Assembly: GCF_002902905.1 (NCBI RefSeq)
Contig: NZ_CP026124.1
Location: forward strand, 5,332,001-5,396,000
Direction of reading: 5' to 3'
DNA from: Achromobacter sp. AONIH1
GTDB lineage: Bacteria > Pseudomonadota > Gammaproteobacteria > Burkholderiales > Burkholderiaceae_B
DNA: 64,000 bases
Positions 54,074 to 62,813 of the stretch are shown piece after piece (the first letter of the stretch is position 1; the number at the start of each line of letters is the position of its first letter). The position numbers and the translations under genes were made by a program. The notes under the pieces were generated by a model, which searched no databases, was not told the DNA's origin, and saw only the letters and a program-made list of their open reading frames with translations.

Positions 54074-54589
54074 ATGCGCAAGCTATTGCTGCCGGCCCTC
54101 GTGGCCGGACTGATCGCCCGGACCGCCAACGCGGCCGACCTGGGCCTGTCCATCGAGGTGCCGCGCCTGGACGTGGCCGAATACCACCGCCCCTATGTGG
54201 CGATCTGGATCGAGAACCCCGACCAGAGCGTGGCCGCCGACCTGGCCGTCTGGTACGACGTGGCCAAGAAGAACAACGAAGGCACCGAATGGCTCAAGGA
54301 CATGCGCCAGTGGTGGCGCCGCAGCGGCCGCAACCAGCAGTTCCCGGTGGACGGCGTGAGCGGCGCGACCAAGCCCGCCGGCAAGCACGCGCTGGCCTTC
54401 AATGGCGCCGCCAAGCCGCTGGCCCAGCTCAAGCCCGGCCAGTACGCCGTGGTGGTGGAAGCGGCCCGCGAGGTCGGCGGTCGCGAGCTGCTGCGCATCC
54501 CCTTCCAATGGCCGCCGCAGAAGGCCGAACAGCTGAGCGCGCGCGGCGAGCATGAGCTGGGCGCCATCGCGCTGGACCTGAAGCCGTGA
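54074..54589 (+). CDS. DUF2271 periplasmic protein with a flavinylation motif
   Basis: 171 residues. Sec signal peptide (MRKLLLPALVAGLIARTANA), then a beta-sandwich-like domain (LGLSIEVPRLDVAEYHRPYV ... RIPFQWPP) of the DUF2271 family. Residues 93-99 read DGVSGAT, the motif by which ApbE attaches FMN covalently to the last threonine (T99). With apbE two genes downstream, it is probably a periplasmic FMN carrier taking electrons from the PepSY protein. GGAG is 7 bases before the ATG at 54074. Confidence 0.88.
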   Translation: MRKLLLPALVAGLIARTANAADLGLSIEVPRLDVAEYHRPYVAIWIENPDQSVAADLAVWYDVAKKNNEGTEWLKDMRQWWRRSGRNQQFPVDGVSGATKPAGKHALAFNGAAKPLAQLKPGQYAVVVEAAREVGGRELLRIPFQWPPQKAEQLSARGEHELGAIALDLKP

Positions 54590-54639
54590 TGAACCGCAAT
54601 ACGAACGCCAACGCCCAATCGACCGCGAGGAGCGCAACC

Positions 54640-55443
54640 ATGAAGCAATCCATGAAACACCTGGCCGCCGCCCTGGCGCTGTGCCTGCCCTTCGCCGCCG
54701 GCGCGCACGACGTCTGGGTCGTGCCGTCCTCCACCGTGCTGTCGGGCGCCGACAGCTGGATCACCGTGGACGCCGCCGTCGGCAACGACAAGTTCCACTT
54801 CAACCACGCGCCGCTGCGCCTGGACGGACTGGCCGTGACCGCGCCGGACGGCTCGGCCGCCGAGGCCGAGAACCTCAATCGAGGCAAGCTGCGCAGCACC
54901 TTCGACCTGCAGCTCAAGCAGAGCGGCACCTACCGCGTGGCCGTGGTCAACGACGGCGTGTTCGCGCGCTGGAAGGAAGACGGCAAGCCCAAGCGCTATT
55001 TCGGCAAGCCCGAGGGCATGGCCCAGGCCGTGCCTGCCAAGGCCGACGAGCTGGAAGTCTCGCAAAGCCTGGGCCGCGTCGAAACCTTCGTCACCGCCGG
55101 CAAGCCCAGCGCCGTCAAGCCCGTGGGCCGAGGCCTGGAACTGGCGCCCGTCACGCACCCGAACGACCTGTACGCGGGCGAGACCACCACCTTCCAGATG
55201 CTGCTGGACGGCCAGCCCGCCCCGGACCTGGAAATGACCATCGTGGCCGGCGGCATCCGCTATCGCGACCAGGTCGGCGAGATCAAGGCCAAGACCGACA
55301 AGGACGGCAAGTTCTCGGTCAAGTGGCCGCAGCCGGGCCTGTACTGGGTCGAGGCCGGCATGGAAGACGCCAAGGTCAGCGTGCCGCAGGCCAAGAAGCG
55401 CCGCCTGTCCTACGCCGGCACCTTCGAAGTGCTCAAGCCCTGA
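54640..55443 (+). CDS. DUF4198 periplasmic protein
   Basis: 267 residues with a signal peptide (MKQSMKHLAAALALCLPFAA, cleavage near AGA-HD) and the DUF4198 beta-rich fold that starts HDVWVVPSSTVLSGADSW right after cleavage. GAGGAG 7 bases upstream decides the ATG at 54640 over one at 54589. The H-D-x-W at the mature N-terminus could bind a metal (inference). DUF4198 proteins are often encoded with iron, nickel or cobalt uptake genes. It sits between the DUF2271 and ApbE genes. Confidence 0.86.
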   Translation: MKQSMKHLAAALALCLPFAAGAHDVWVVPSSTVLSGADSWITVDAAVGNDKFHFNHAPLRLDGLAVTAPDGSAAEAENLNRGKLRSTFDLQLKQSGTYRVAVVNDGVFARWKEDGKPKRYFGKPEGMAQAVPAKADELEVSQSLGRVETFVTAGKPSAVKPVGRGLELAPVTHPNDLYAGETTTFQMLLDGQPAPDLEMTIVAGGIRYRDQVGEIKAKTDKDGKFSVKWPQPGLYWVEAGMEDAKVSVPQAKKRRLSYAGTFEVLKP

Positions 55444-55466
55444 TCCGGTTGAAGGCCCAGGCCGCC

Positions 55467-56495
55467 ATGTCCGCGCCCGCGTCCTACGCGCCCCGGGGCG
55501 CGCCCGCGCCCGTGGTGCGCGTGGCCTACGCTGCCCCGCCCTCGCGGCCAGCCACCAGGGCCGCCGCGCTGGCGGGCGCCACCATGGGCACCACCTGGTC
55601 GGCCCGGCTGGCGCTGCCCGAGGGCTGCGCCGAAACCTCCGCGCGCCAGGCCATCCAGGCCGCGCTGGACGAGGTGGTGGCCGAGATGAGCACCTGGGAA
55701 GACCACAGCGACATCACCCGCTACAACCGCGCCGGTCCCGGCTGGCGCGCGCTGCCCGCCGGCTTCTGGCACGTGCTGACGCACGCGCTGGCGCTGGCCG
55801 AAGAAAGCGGCGGCGCCTATGACCCCACCGTCGGCCCGCTGGTCAACGCCTGGGGCTTCGGCCCGCACCAGCGCGCCTTCGAACCGCCCTCGCCCGCCGC
55901 CGTCGAAGCGGCCCGCGCGCGCTGCGGCTGGCGACGCGTGAAGCTGGACCCCGAACGCCGCGCCGCCTGGCAGGAAGGCGGCACCTACCTGGACCTGTCC
56001 TCGATCGCGAAGGGCCATGGCGTGGACCGCGCCGCGCAGGCGCTGGACGCGCTGGGCGCGACCGGCTATCTGGTGGAAGTCGGCGGCGAGCTGCGCGCGC
56101 GCGGCCTGCGGCCCGACGGCCAGCCCTGGCGCGTGGCCGTGGAAGTGCCCGACGCCAGCGACGCCCACGCGTTGGCGCTGCCGCTGCGCGACCTGAGCAT
56201 CGCCACCTCGGGCGACTACCGCCGCCACGCCGGCAGCGGCGACGCGCGCTACGCCCACACCATCGACCCGCGCGACGGCCAGCCCGTGCGCAACGGCGTG
56301 GCCTCGGTCACCGTGCTGCACGCCGACTGCATGCAGGCCGACGCGCTGGCCACGGCGCTGACCGTGCTGGGCGAAACCGAGGGCCTGGACCTGGCCCGCC
56401 GCCACGGACTGGCGGCGCTGTTCATCCTGCGCGAAACCGGCGGCTTCCGGCTCGCCGCCACCCCGGCGTTCCAGGCGCTGGCCGCGCAATCTTGA
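55467..56495 (+). CDS. apbE: FAD:protein FMN transferase (ApbE)
   Basis: 342 residues. Transfers FMN from FAD to a threonine or serine of target proteins. Motifs: GATMGTTWSARL, DEVVAEMSTWEDHSDITRYN, GGAYDPTVGPLVNAWGFG, LDLSSIAKGHGVDRAA, YLVEVGGELRARG, IATSGDYRR, YAHTIDPRDGQPV and the magnesium-binding ADALATALTVLG. Odd: no signal peptide or lipobox, since the N-terminus is MSAPASYAPRGAPAPVV; most ApbE proteins are periplasmic lipoproteins. The probable target is the DUF2271 protein. The stop overlaps the next reading frame. Confidence 0.92.
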   Translation: MSAPASYAPRGAPAPVVRVAYAAPPSRPATRAAALAGATMGTTWSARLALPEGCAETSARQAIQAALDEVVAEMSTWEDHSDITRYNRAGPGWRALPAGFWHVLTHALALAEESGGAYDPTVGPLVNAWGFGPHQRAFEPPSPAAVEAARARCGWRRVKLDPERRAAWQEGGTYLDLSSIAKGHGVDRAAQALDALGATGYLVEVGGELRARGLRPDGQPWRVAVEVPDASDAHALALPLRDLSIATSGDYRRHAGSGDARYAHTIDPRDGQPVRNGVASVTVLHADCMQADALATALTVLGETEGLDLARRHGLAALFILRETGGFRLAATPAFQALAAQS

Positions 56496-56500
56496 ACGCC

Positions 56501-57880
56501 ATGACCCTGCGCCTGACCGCCACGGCCGGCGTGGTGCTGTGCTGGCTGCTGCTATGCGCCTGGGCCTGGCGCCGCGCGCGCCGCGAGCGCGCGCGCGAAA
56601 CGCGGGCCCGCCAGGCGCTGGACCAGCCGCCGCCGCGCGCCGCCGTGCTCGTCGCGCACGCCAGCCAGACCGGCTGCGCCGAGACGCTGGCCGGCCAGAC
56701 CGCAGACTCGTTGCGCGCCGGCGGCCTGGACGTGCGCGTCGCGGCGCTGGGCCAGCTCGACCTGGCGCGACTGCGCGGCTACGAACGCGTGCTGTTCGTG
56801 GCCAGCACCTACGGCGAAGGCGATCCGCCCGACGCCGCCGCCGCCTTCGCCAGCCTGATGCAGCCGGCCGCCGCCGGCGCGGCGCCGCAACTTTCGGGCC
56901 TGCGCTACGCCGTGCTGGCGCTGGGCGACAGCGAATACGCGCAGTTCTGCGGCTTCGGCCGCGCGCTGGATGAATGGCTGCGCGCACAGGGCGCGCAGCC
57001 GCTGTTCGACCGCGTCGACGTGGACAACGGCGACGCCGCCGCGCTGCGCCACTGGCAGCATCATCTGGGCCTGCTGGCCGGCCGCGGCGACCTGCCCGAC
57101 TGGGAAACGCCGGCCTACGAACCCTGGCGTCTGCAAGGCCGCGAACGACTCAACCCGGACAGCCAGGGCGGCCCCTGCTACCTGCTGACGCTGGCGCCGC
57201 CGCCCGGCGCCGCGCCCGCCTGGCAGGCCGGCGACATCGCCGAGATCGGCCCGCGCCGCGAACGCGGCGGGGAACTGCTGCCGCACCGCGAATACTCGAT
57301 CGCCTCGCTGCCCGTCGACGGCGCGCTGCAATTGCTGGTGCGCCAGATGCGCGGGCCCGATGGCGACCTGGGCCTGGGCAGCGGCTGGCTGACCCACGTG
57401 GCGCGGCTGGGCGACGAGATCGATCTCCGGCTGCGGTCCAACCGCAATTTCCACGCGCCCGACGACGACCGGCCGATGATCCTGATCGGCAACGGCACCG
57501 GCCTGGCCGGCCTGCGCGCGCTGCTCAAGGCGCGCCTGGCGGCGGGCCGCCATCGCAACTGGCTGGTGTTCGGCGAGCGCCAGGCCGCGCATGACTGGTT
57601 CTGCCGCGCCGAGATCGAAGGCTGGCGCGACGCCGGCCAGATCGAACGACTGGACGCCGTGTTCTCGCGCGACCAGGAAGAAAGGCGCTACGTGCAGCAC
57701 CTGCTGCGCGAACAGGCCCACATGGTTCGCGCCTGGACCGACGCGGGCGCGGCGGTCTACGTCTGCGGCAGCCTGCAAGGCATGGCGGGCGGCGTGGATG
57801 AGGCGCTGCGCGACATCCTGGGCGACGCCCGCTTGCAACAGCTGCTGCACGACGGCCGCTACCGCCGCGACGTGTATTGA
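56501..57880 (+). CDS. Membrane-anchored flavodoxin/NADPH reductase (sulfite-reductase flavoprotein type)
   Basis: 459 residues. One N-terminal helix (residues 8-26, AGVVLCWLLLCAWAW) followed by arginines, so the catalytic part should be cytoplasmic. Flavodoxin domain (about 45-190): VLVAHASQTGCAETLA, ASTYGEGDPPD, LALGDSEYAQFCGFG. FAD/NADPH domain (about 205-459): HREYSIASLP, LIGNGTGLAGLR, LVFGERQ, VYVCGSLQGMAGGVDEAL and the aromatic C-terminus RDVY. Expected to pass NADPH electrons to the PepSY membrane protein. ATG 56501, six bases after the apbE stop. Confidence 0.9.
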   Translation: MTLRLTATAGVVLCWLLLCAWAWRRARRERARETRARQALDQPPPRAAVLVAHASQTGCAETLAGQTADSLRAGGLDVRVAALGQLDLARLRGYERVLFVASTYGEGDPPDAAAAFASLMQPAAAGAAPQLSGLRYAVLALGDSEYAQFCGFGRALDEWLRAQGAQPLFDRVDVDNGDAAALRHWQHHLGLLAGRGDLPDWETPAYEPWRLQGRERLNPDSQGGPCYLLTLAPPPGAAPAWQAGDIAEIGPRRERGGELLPHREYSIASLPVDGALQLLVRQMRGPDGDLGLGSGWLTHVARLGDEIDLRLRSNRNFHAPDDDRPMILIGNGTGLAGLRALLKARLAAGRHRNWLVFGERQAAHDWFCRAEIEGWRDAGQIERLDAVFSRDQEERRYVQHLLREQAHMVRAWTDAGAAVYVCGSLQGMAGGVDEALRDILGDARLQQLLHDGRYRRDVY

Positions 57881-57932
57881 AGCGGCGCGCGCGGGGCCTG
57901 CCGGCCGCGCGCCACGCCGCCGCGATACGCCC

Positions 57933-58892
57933 TTATTGCAGCTTGATCTGGGCCTTGTCGATCACGCTCTTCCAGCGGTCGCGCTCGGCCTGAATCTGCG
58001 CACCGAACTCGGCCGGCGTGTTGCCCAGCGGGAAGGCGCCGGTTTCCTCCATTTTCGCCGCCGTGGCCGGGTCGCGCACGGCCTGCGCGAAGGCTTGCGC
58101 CAGCTTGTCGCGCACGTCGTCGGGCAGGCCCGCCGGCGCCACCACGCCGTACCAGGCGGTCACGTCGTAGTCCTTGTAGCCCTGCTCGGCGAAGGTCGGC
58201 ACGTCCGGCAGGCGCGGGTTGCGCGCCGGGCCGGTGATGGCCAGCGCGCGCAGATGATTACTCTTCAGATACGGCAGCGACGACGGGAAATTGTCGAAGA
58301 TCACCGGCACGACGCCGCCCACCGTGTCGGTCAGCGCCGGCGCCGAGCCGCGATACGAGATGCTGTTCATCTTGCCACCGATGATCTGCAGGAACCAGAT
58401 CATGCCCAGGTCGTTGACGCCGCCCGCGCCGGCGTTGGCGTAGCCGTCCCGGCCCGGATTGGCGCGCACATGCTCGACGAACCCGGCCAGGCTCTTGGCC
58501 GGGTACCGCGGATTGACGCTGAGGATGTTGGGGCTGGTCACCAGATTGCTGACCGGCGTGAAATCCTTGACCGGGTCATAGGCCAGGTTGGGAAACAGGT
58601 GTGGCGCGGTGCCGTGCGTGCTCACGGTGGCCAGGCCGACGGTGTAGCCGTCGGGCTTGGCGCGCGCGGTCGCGGCCATGCCGATGGTGCCGGACGCGCC
58701 GGTGCGGTTTTCCACCACGATCTGCTGGCCCAGGATCTCGCCGGCCTTGGCCGCCGCCAGGCGGCCCACGATGTCGGTGGGGCCGCCGGCCGGAAACGGC
58801 ACGATCAGCGTGATGGGGCGTTCGGGGAAGGCGGCATGGGCGGCCGGCAATGCGGCGGCCAGCGCCAGCGCGGCGCAGGTCTTGCGGAACAT
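57933..58892 (-). CDS. TctC/Bug-family periplasmic solute-binding protein
   Basis: 319 residues with signal peptide (MFRKTCAALALAAALPAAHA). Bug motifs: FPERPITLIVPFPAGGPTDIV, IVVENRTGASGTIGM, PDGYTVGLAT, YRGSAPALTDTVGG and ALAITG. No TctAB subunits adjacent. It follows the D-aminoacylase on the same strand after 25 bases, suggesting it binds an N-acylated amino acid or related carboxylate (inference). AGGAGA precedes the ATG. Confidence 0.93.
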   Translation of the reverse strand: MFRKTCAALALAAALPAAHAAFPERPITLIVPFPAGGPTDIVGRLAAAKAGEILGQQIVVENRTGASGTIGMAATARAKPDGYTVGLATVSTHGTAPHLFPNLAYDPVKDFTPVSNLVTSPNILSVNPRYPAKSLAGFVEHVRANPGRDGYANAGAGGVNDLGMIWFLQIIGGKMNSISYRGSAPALTDTVGGVVPVIFDNFPSSLPYLKSNHLRALAITGPARNPRLPDVPTFAEQGYKDYDVTAWYGVVAPAGLPDDVRDKLAQAFAQAVRDPATAAKMEETGAFPLGNTPAEFGAQIQAERDRWKSVIDKAQIKLQ

Positions 58893-58917
58893 GGGGAGTC
58901 TCCTGTGGATGGAATCG

Positions 58918-60369
58918 TTATGCTTGCGCCGCGACCGAGCGGCGCAGGATCTGGCCGGGACGCGGCGTGTCCGGCAAGGGCGGATGCACCTGTACGCCGT
59001 TGACCAGCACGCGCTCGACGCCGGCCGAGGGCAGCGTCGGCGCTTCCCAGGTGGCCAGGTCGGCCACCGTGTCGGCATCGAACACCACGATGTCGGCCCA
59101 GGCGCCCACGGCGATGCGGCCGCGTCCGGCCAGGCCGAACACGCGCGCCGGCAGAGCGCTCATCTTGGCCACCGCCGCCTCCAGCGTCAGCAACTCGGCT
59201 TCGCGCACATAGCGGCCCAGCACGCGCGTGAAGCTGCCCCACAGGCGCGGATGCGGATGCGCGTCGTTGGGCAGGCCGTCCGAGCCGACCATGCAGCAGT
59301 CATGCTGGAAGATGCGGCGCACCTCGTCCTCGTCCATGGCGAAATAGATCGCGCCGGCCGGACAGAGCCGGCGCGCGGCCTCGGTCCTGTCGCAACCCCA
59401 GTCGGCGGCGATATCGGCTAGGTAGCGGCCCGCGCACTCGGGATGCGGCGTCGACCAGGTGACGCGGATGTCGTCGATCTGCTCGGCGCGCTCCGGGATC
59501 AGTATGGTGGAGCTGCCGGGATAGGGATAGATGTCCAGCGCCACGTCCACGCCCTCGGCCCGGGCGCGGTCGATATTGGCCAGCGTGGCGCGGCTCTTGC
59601 CCCAGTTGCGCGGCATCATGCACTTGTGATGCGACAGCACCGTGGCGCAGCCGCTCTGGCGGCCGATGGACAGCACCTCGTCCACCGATTCCTCGACCGT
59701 GTCACCCTCGTTGCGGATGTGGCTGGTGTGCAGCGCGCCGCGCGCGGCCGCCACGCGGGCCAGTCCCTCCAGCTCGGCCGCCCGCGCCATGCCGCCCGGC
59801 TGGTACGCCAGCCCGGTGCTGAAGCCGACCGCGCCGGCCGCCAGCGAGGCGTCCAGCATGCGCTCCATGGCGCGCTGCTCATCGGCCGTGGGCTGAGCCG
59901 ACGGATCGCGCATGGCCGCCAGCCGCAGGTTGGCGTGGCCGACCAGCGCCGCCACGTTGATCATCGGCCGCTGCGCCTGCAACGTGGCGAAGTACGCATC
60001 CATGTCGGCGTACAGCGGCGACTCGCCCAGCAGGGCCAGCGCCGCCGCGTGATTGCCCGGCAGCGGCGCGGGCGCGCCGCTGATGCCGCAGTTGCCCACC
60101 ACCACCGAAGTGATGCCCTGGCTGGTCTTCCAGGCCAGGTCCGGTTTTTCCACGAACATCAGGTCGTCGTGACCGTGCACGTCGATGAAGCCGGGCGCCA
60201 CGATGCGTCCCGCCGCGTCCAGCCGCCTGTCGGCGATATAGCCGGACAGGTCGCCCAGCGCCGCGATGCGGCCATCCGCCACGCCCACGTCGGCGCGCAC
60301 GCGCGGCCCGCCCAGGCCGTCGATGACCCAGCCGCCTTCGATGATCAGATCCAGCTTGTCCTGCCGCAT
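58918..60369 (-). CDS. N-acyl-D-amino-acid deacylase (D-aminoacylase family)
   Basis: 483 residues of the amidohydrolase superfamily. Small beta-domain start LIIEGGWVIDGLGGPRVRADV, metal-binding GFIDVHGHDD, the D-aminoacylase motifs GNCGISGAPA (the bridging cysteine), GFSTGLAYQPG, LHTSHIRNEGD (metal His), LSHHKCM (metal His) and VGSDGLPND with the catalytic aspartate. It would release D-amino acids from N-acyl forms. I chose ATG 60369 at the domain start; the frame is open much further upstream through the divergent LysR gene, which is antisense shadow. Divergent LysR regulator; Bug gene downstream. Confidence 0.9.
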   Translation of the reverse strand: MRQDKLDLIIEGGWVIDGLGGPRVRADVGVADGRIAALGDLSGYIADRRLDAAGRIVAPGFIDVHGHDDLMFVEKPDLAWKTSQGITSVVVGNCGISGAPAPLPGNHAAALALLGESPLYADMDAYFATLQAQRPMINVAALVGHANLRLAAMRDPSAQPTADEQRAMERMLDASLAAGAVGFSTGLAYQPGGMARAAELEGLARVAAARGALHTSHIRNEGDTVEESVDEVLSIGRQSGCATVLSHHKCMMPRNWGKSRATLANIDRARAEGVDVALDIYPYPGSSTILIPERAEQIDDIRVTWSTPHPECAGRYLADIAADWGCDRTEAARRLCPAGAIYFAMDEDEVRRIFQHDCCMVGSDGLPNDAHPHPRLWGSFTRVLGRYVREAELLTLEAAVAKMSALPARVFGLAGRGRIAVGAWADIVVFDADTVADLATWEAPTLPSAGVERVLVNGVQVHPPLPDTPRPGQILRRSVAAQA

Positions 60370-60414
60370 GCGCGTGTCCCGGCTTGATGAAGGCCCTAGT
60401 ATCGGCCGGCCAAT

Positions 60415-60430
60415 CAATCTGGAAAAATTG
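60415..60430. promoter_or_regulatory. Candidate LysR binding site
   Basis: CAAT and ATTG flank eight bases (CTGGAAAA), giving a T-N11-A-like palindrome in the 91-bp gap between the D-aminoacylase and its divergent LysR gene. Confidence 0.45.
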
Positions 60431-60460
60431 TTTTTATCGATCCATCCATCGTGATTTGAA

Positions 60461-61429
60461 ATGAATCGCCTGCCCAAGCACGTCACGCTCAAGCACCTGA
60501 ACGCCTTCGTGGCGGTGGCCCAGGAGTCCAGCTTCACGCGCGCCGCCGAGCGCCTGTTCCAGACCCAGTCGTCCGTCACCAGCCTGGTGCGCCAGCTGGA
60601 GGAAGCGCTGTCCACCCTGCTGTTCGCGCGCACCAGCCGGCGCGTGCTGCTGACGGCGGCGGGCGAGGAATTCCTGCCGCGCGTCATGCGCCTGCTGGCC
60701 GACTTCGACGGCGCCATCGGCGACGTGGTGCGCTTCGGCGCGCTGGAGCGCGGACGCGTGGGCGTGGCGGCGGCGCCGTCGGCCATCACCCAGATCATCG
60801 CGCCGGCGGCCGCCGCCTTCGCCGCGCGCCATCCCGCCGTGCGCCTGTACCTGAGCGACGACAACTCCGGCCGCATCCAGCGCAAGGTGGCCGCGCGCGA
60901 GGTCGATTTCGGCCTGACCAGCCGTTGGGCGGACGCGCCCGGGCTGGATTTCGAGCCGCTGCTGGAAGACCGCTTCGGCGTGCTGTACCGCGAGGACGAC
61001 GCCGGGCTGCGCCCGGGCCGGGACGGCACGGTGCGCTGGGCGGACCTGGCCGGCCGCCAATTGGTGGGCGTGGTGGACGAGACCGGCATCATCGCGCTGC
61101 TGCGCGCCCGCGCCGACCTGCCGATCGAGGCCGCCGCGCCCTTCCATGAGGCGTCCAGCACCACCTCGCAGGCGGCGCTGGTCAAGGCAGGACTGGGCGT
61201 GGCGCTGCTGCCGGCGCTGGCCGCCGAGCGCGTGCGCGAGCCGGGACTGGCCTACGCGCTGCTGGCCCGGCCCACCATGGTGCGCACGGTCTGCCTGATC
61301 CGCCACCTGGACTATCCCTTGAGTCCGGCGGCCGATGCGCTGATCGGCGCGATCCGCGATTATTTGAAAACGGCCGAGCTGCCGCCCGGCTGCGCCCGCG
61401 CCGCGCGCAAGCGCGCGGGCAGGGCCTAG
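60461..61429 (+). CDS. LysR-type regulator
   Basis: 322 residues. Helix-turn-helix KHLNAFVAVAQESSFTRAAERLFQTQSSVTSLVRQLEEAL at the N-terminus; effector-binding domain from about residue 95. Divergent from the D-aminoacylase/Bug unit, which it most likely controls. It ends five bases from the convergent SRPBCC gene stop, an extremely tight packing. Confidence 0.88.
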   Translation: MNRLPKHVTLKHLNAFVAVAQESSFTRAAERLFQTQSSVTSLVRQLEEALSTLLFARTSRRVLLTAAGEEFLPRVMRLLADFDGAIGDVVRFGALERGRVGVAAAPSAITQIIAPAAAAFAARHPAVRLYLSDDNSGRIQRKVAAREVDFGLTSRWADAPGLDFEPLLEDRFGVLYREDDAGLRPGRDGTVRWADLAGRQLVGVVDETGIIALLRARADLPIEAAAPFHEASSTTSQAALVKAGLGVALLPALAAERVREPGLAYALLARPTMVRTVCLIRHLDYPLSPAADALIGAIRDYLKTAELPPGCARAARKRAGRA

Positions 61430-61433
61430 GGAC

Positions 61434-61877
61434 CTAGCGGCGCAGCTTCTCGTCCAGCGCCTTCAGCCCCGCCGCGAACACGCCCTGCCCCACGGCGCCG
61501 GCCACGGCCGCCAGATCGGCGCCGGCCTCGACGCGGAAGTCGGCCCACCATTCGACCAGCGTCAGCCCGCCTTCGGTGAAGCGGCGCAGCTGCACGCCGG
61601 CGACGTAGTCGCGCATGGGCAGGTCGGTCTCGATGATGGAATAGCGCAGCGCCGTGCCCTGGTCGTCCAGCATCAGCAGCTGTTCGCGCACGAAGCCGGA
61701 CGGCTGCAGCGTCAGGTGCCGCACCGAACCCAGGGCATCCGCGCGGCCGCCGTCCTCAAGCCGGCTGACGGCCACGCCGGGATGCCAGCCGGCCAGGCCG
61801 TTGAAATCGCGGAACATGGGCCAGACCTGCTCAAGCGGCGCATGGATGATGGCGCTGATATACACGGTGTGCGACAT
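61434..61877 (-). CDS. SRPBCC (polyketide cyclase/START-like) family protein
   Basis: 147 residues with the helix-grip pattern: VYISAIIHAPLEQVWPMFRDFNGLAGWHPGVAVSRLEDG at the start and LTLVEWWADFRVEAGADLA ... LKALDEKLRR at the end. This matches small ligand-binding proteins related to Bet v 1 and polyketide cyclases. The ligand is unknown. It may belong to the same unit as the two genes upstream, but a terminator at 61937 separates them. Confidence 0.85.
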   Translation of the reverse strand: MSHTVYISAIIHAPLEQVWPMFRDFNGLAGWHPGVAVSRLEDGGRADALGSVRHLTLQPSGFVREQLLMLDDQGTALRYSIIETDLPMRDYVAGVQLRRFTEGGLTLVEWWADFRVEAGADLAAVAGAVGQGVFAAGLKALDEKLRR

Positions 61878-61936
61878 GCGGGGCTCCTGTCGAAGCGGAT
61901 GCGGTGAAAGGAAGGATGTGATGCGGTGAAAGACAA

Positions 61937-61961
61937 GAAAAAGGCGCCGTGCGCGGCGCCT
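61937..61961 (-). terminator. Intrinsic terminator after the TIM-barrel gene
   Basis: AGGCGCCG and CGGCGCCT pair around a 4-base loop; on the minus strand the stem is followed by a U-rich run. It is 11 bases past the stop of the gene at 61972. Confidence 0.88.
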
Positions 61962-61971
61962 GGTAAACAGC

Positions 61972-62802
61972 TTAGAAGGTCAGACCCTTGAATTCCCGCG
62001 TGGCCGCGGTCAGCGCCTGTTCGGTGGGCAGGCGCTCCATCGAGCTGGCGCCGTAGAAGCCATGGCAATGCTTGCAGGCGCGCAGCACGTGGGCGGCGTC
62101 CTCGGGCGTGGCGATGGGACCGCCATGGCACAGCACGATCACGTCATCGCGCACCGCCAGCGCGGCGGCCGCGATGCGGTCGATCGCGGCCACGCAGTCG
62201 TCCAGCGTCAGCGCGGTTTCGGCGCCGATGGAGCCGCCGGTGGTCAGGCCCATGTGCGCCACGATGATGTCGGCGCCGGCGCGGGTCATGGCCACGGCGT
62301 CGGCTTCGTTGAACACGTAGGGCGTGGTCAGCATGCCCTTCTCGTGCGCCAGGCGGATCATGTCCACCTCCAATCCGTAGCCCATGCCGGTTTCTTCCAG
62401 GTTGGCGCGGAAGGTGCCGTCGATCAGGCCCACGGTGGGAAAGTTCTGCACGCCGGCGAAGCCCTGGCGCTTGAGGTCGTCCAGGAACACGTCGAAGTCG
62501 CAGAACGGATCGGTGCCGTTCACGCCCGCCAGCACCGGCGTGCGCTTGACCACGGGCAACACCTCGCGGCCCATGTCGACCACGATCTCGTTGGCGTTGC
62601 CGTAAGCCAGCAGGCCCGCCAGCGAGCCCCGGCCGGCCATGCGGTAGCGGCCCGAGTTGTAGATCACGATCAGGTCGATGCCGCCGGCTTCCTCGCACTT
62701 GGCCGACAGCCCCGTGCCCGCGCCGCCGCCCACGATGGGCTGGCGGTCGCGCACCATGGCGCGGAACTTGTCCATGAGTTGGTTGCGGTCAAAGCGCGGC
62801 AT
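61972..62802 (-). CDS. TIM-barrel phosphoenolpyruvate hydrolase-like protein (Tm-1 C-terminal-half family)
   Basis: 276 residues. [93 protein letters not shown] and [16 protein letters not shown] define the TIM-barrel PEP-hydrolase-like family (PF09370 type). Lysine and cysteine residues in the first loop may be catalytic. In plants and fungi this domain is the C-terminal half of Tm-1-like proteins, whose N-terminal half corresponds to the next gene upstream (11-base gap). The physiological reaction is not established. Confidence 0.88.
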   Translation of the reverse strand: MPRFDRNQLMDKFRAMVRDRQPIVGGGAGTGLSAKCEEAGGIDLIVIYNSGRYRMAGRGSLAGLLAYGNANEIVVDMGREVLPVVKRTPVLAGVNGTDPFCDFDVFLDDLKRQGFAGVQNFPTVGLIDGTFRANLEETGMGYGLEVDMIRLAHEKGMLTTPYVFNEADAVAMTRAGADIIVAHMGLTTGGSIGAETALTLDDCVAAIDRIAAAALAVRDDVIVLCHGGPIATPEDAAHVLRACKHCHGFYGASSMERLPTEQALTAATREFKGLTF

Positions 62803-62813
62803 GGCGACGGTCC

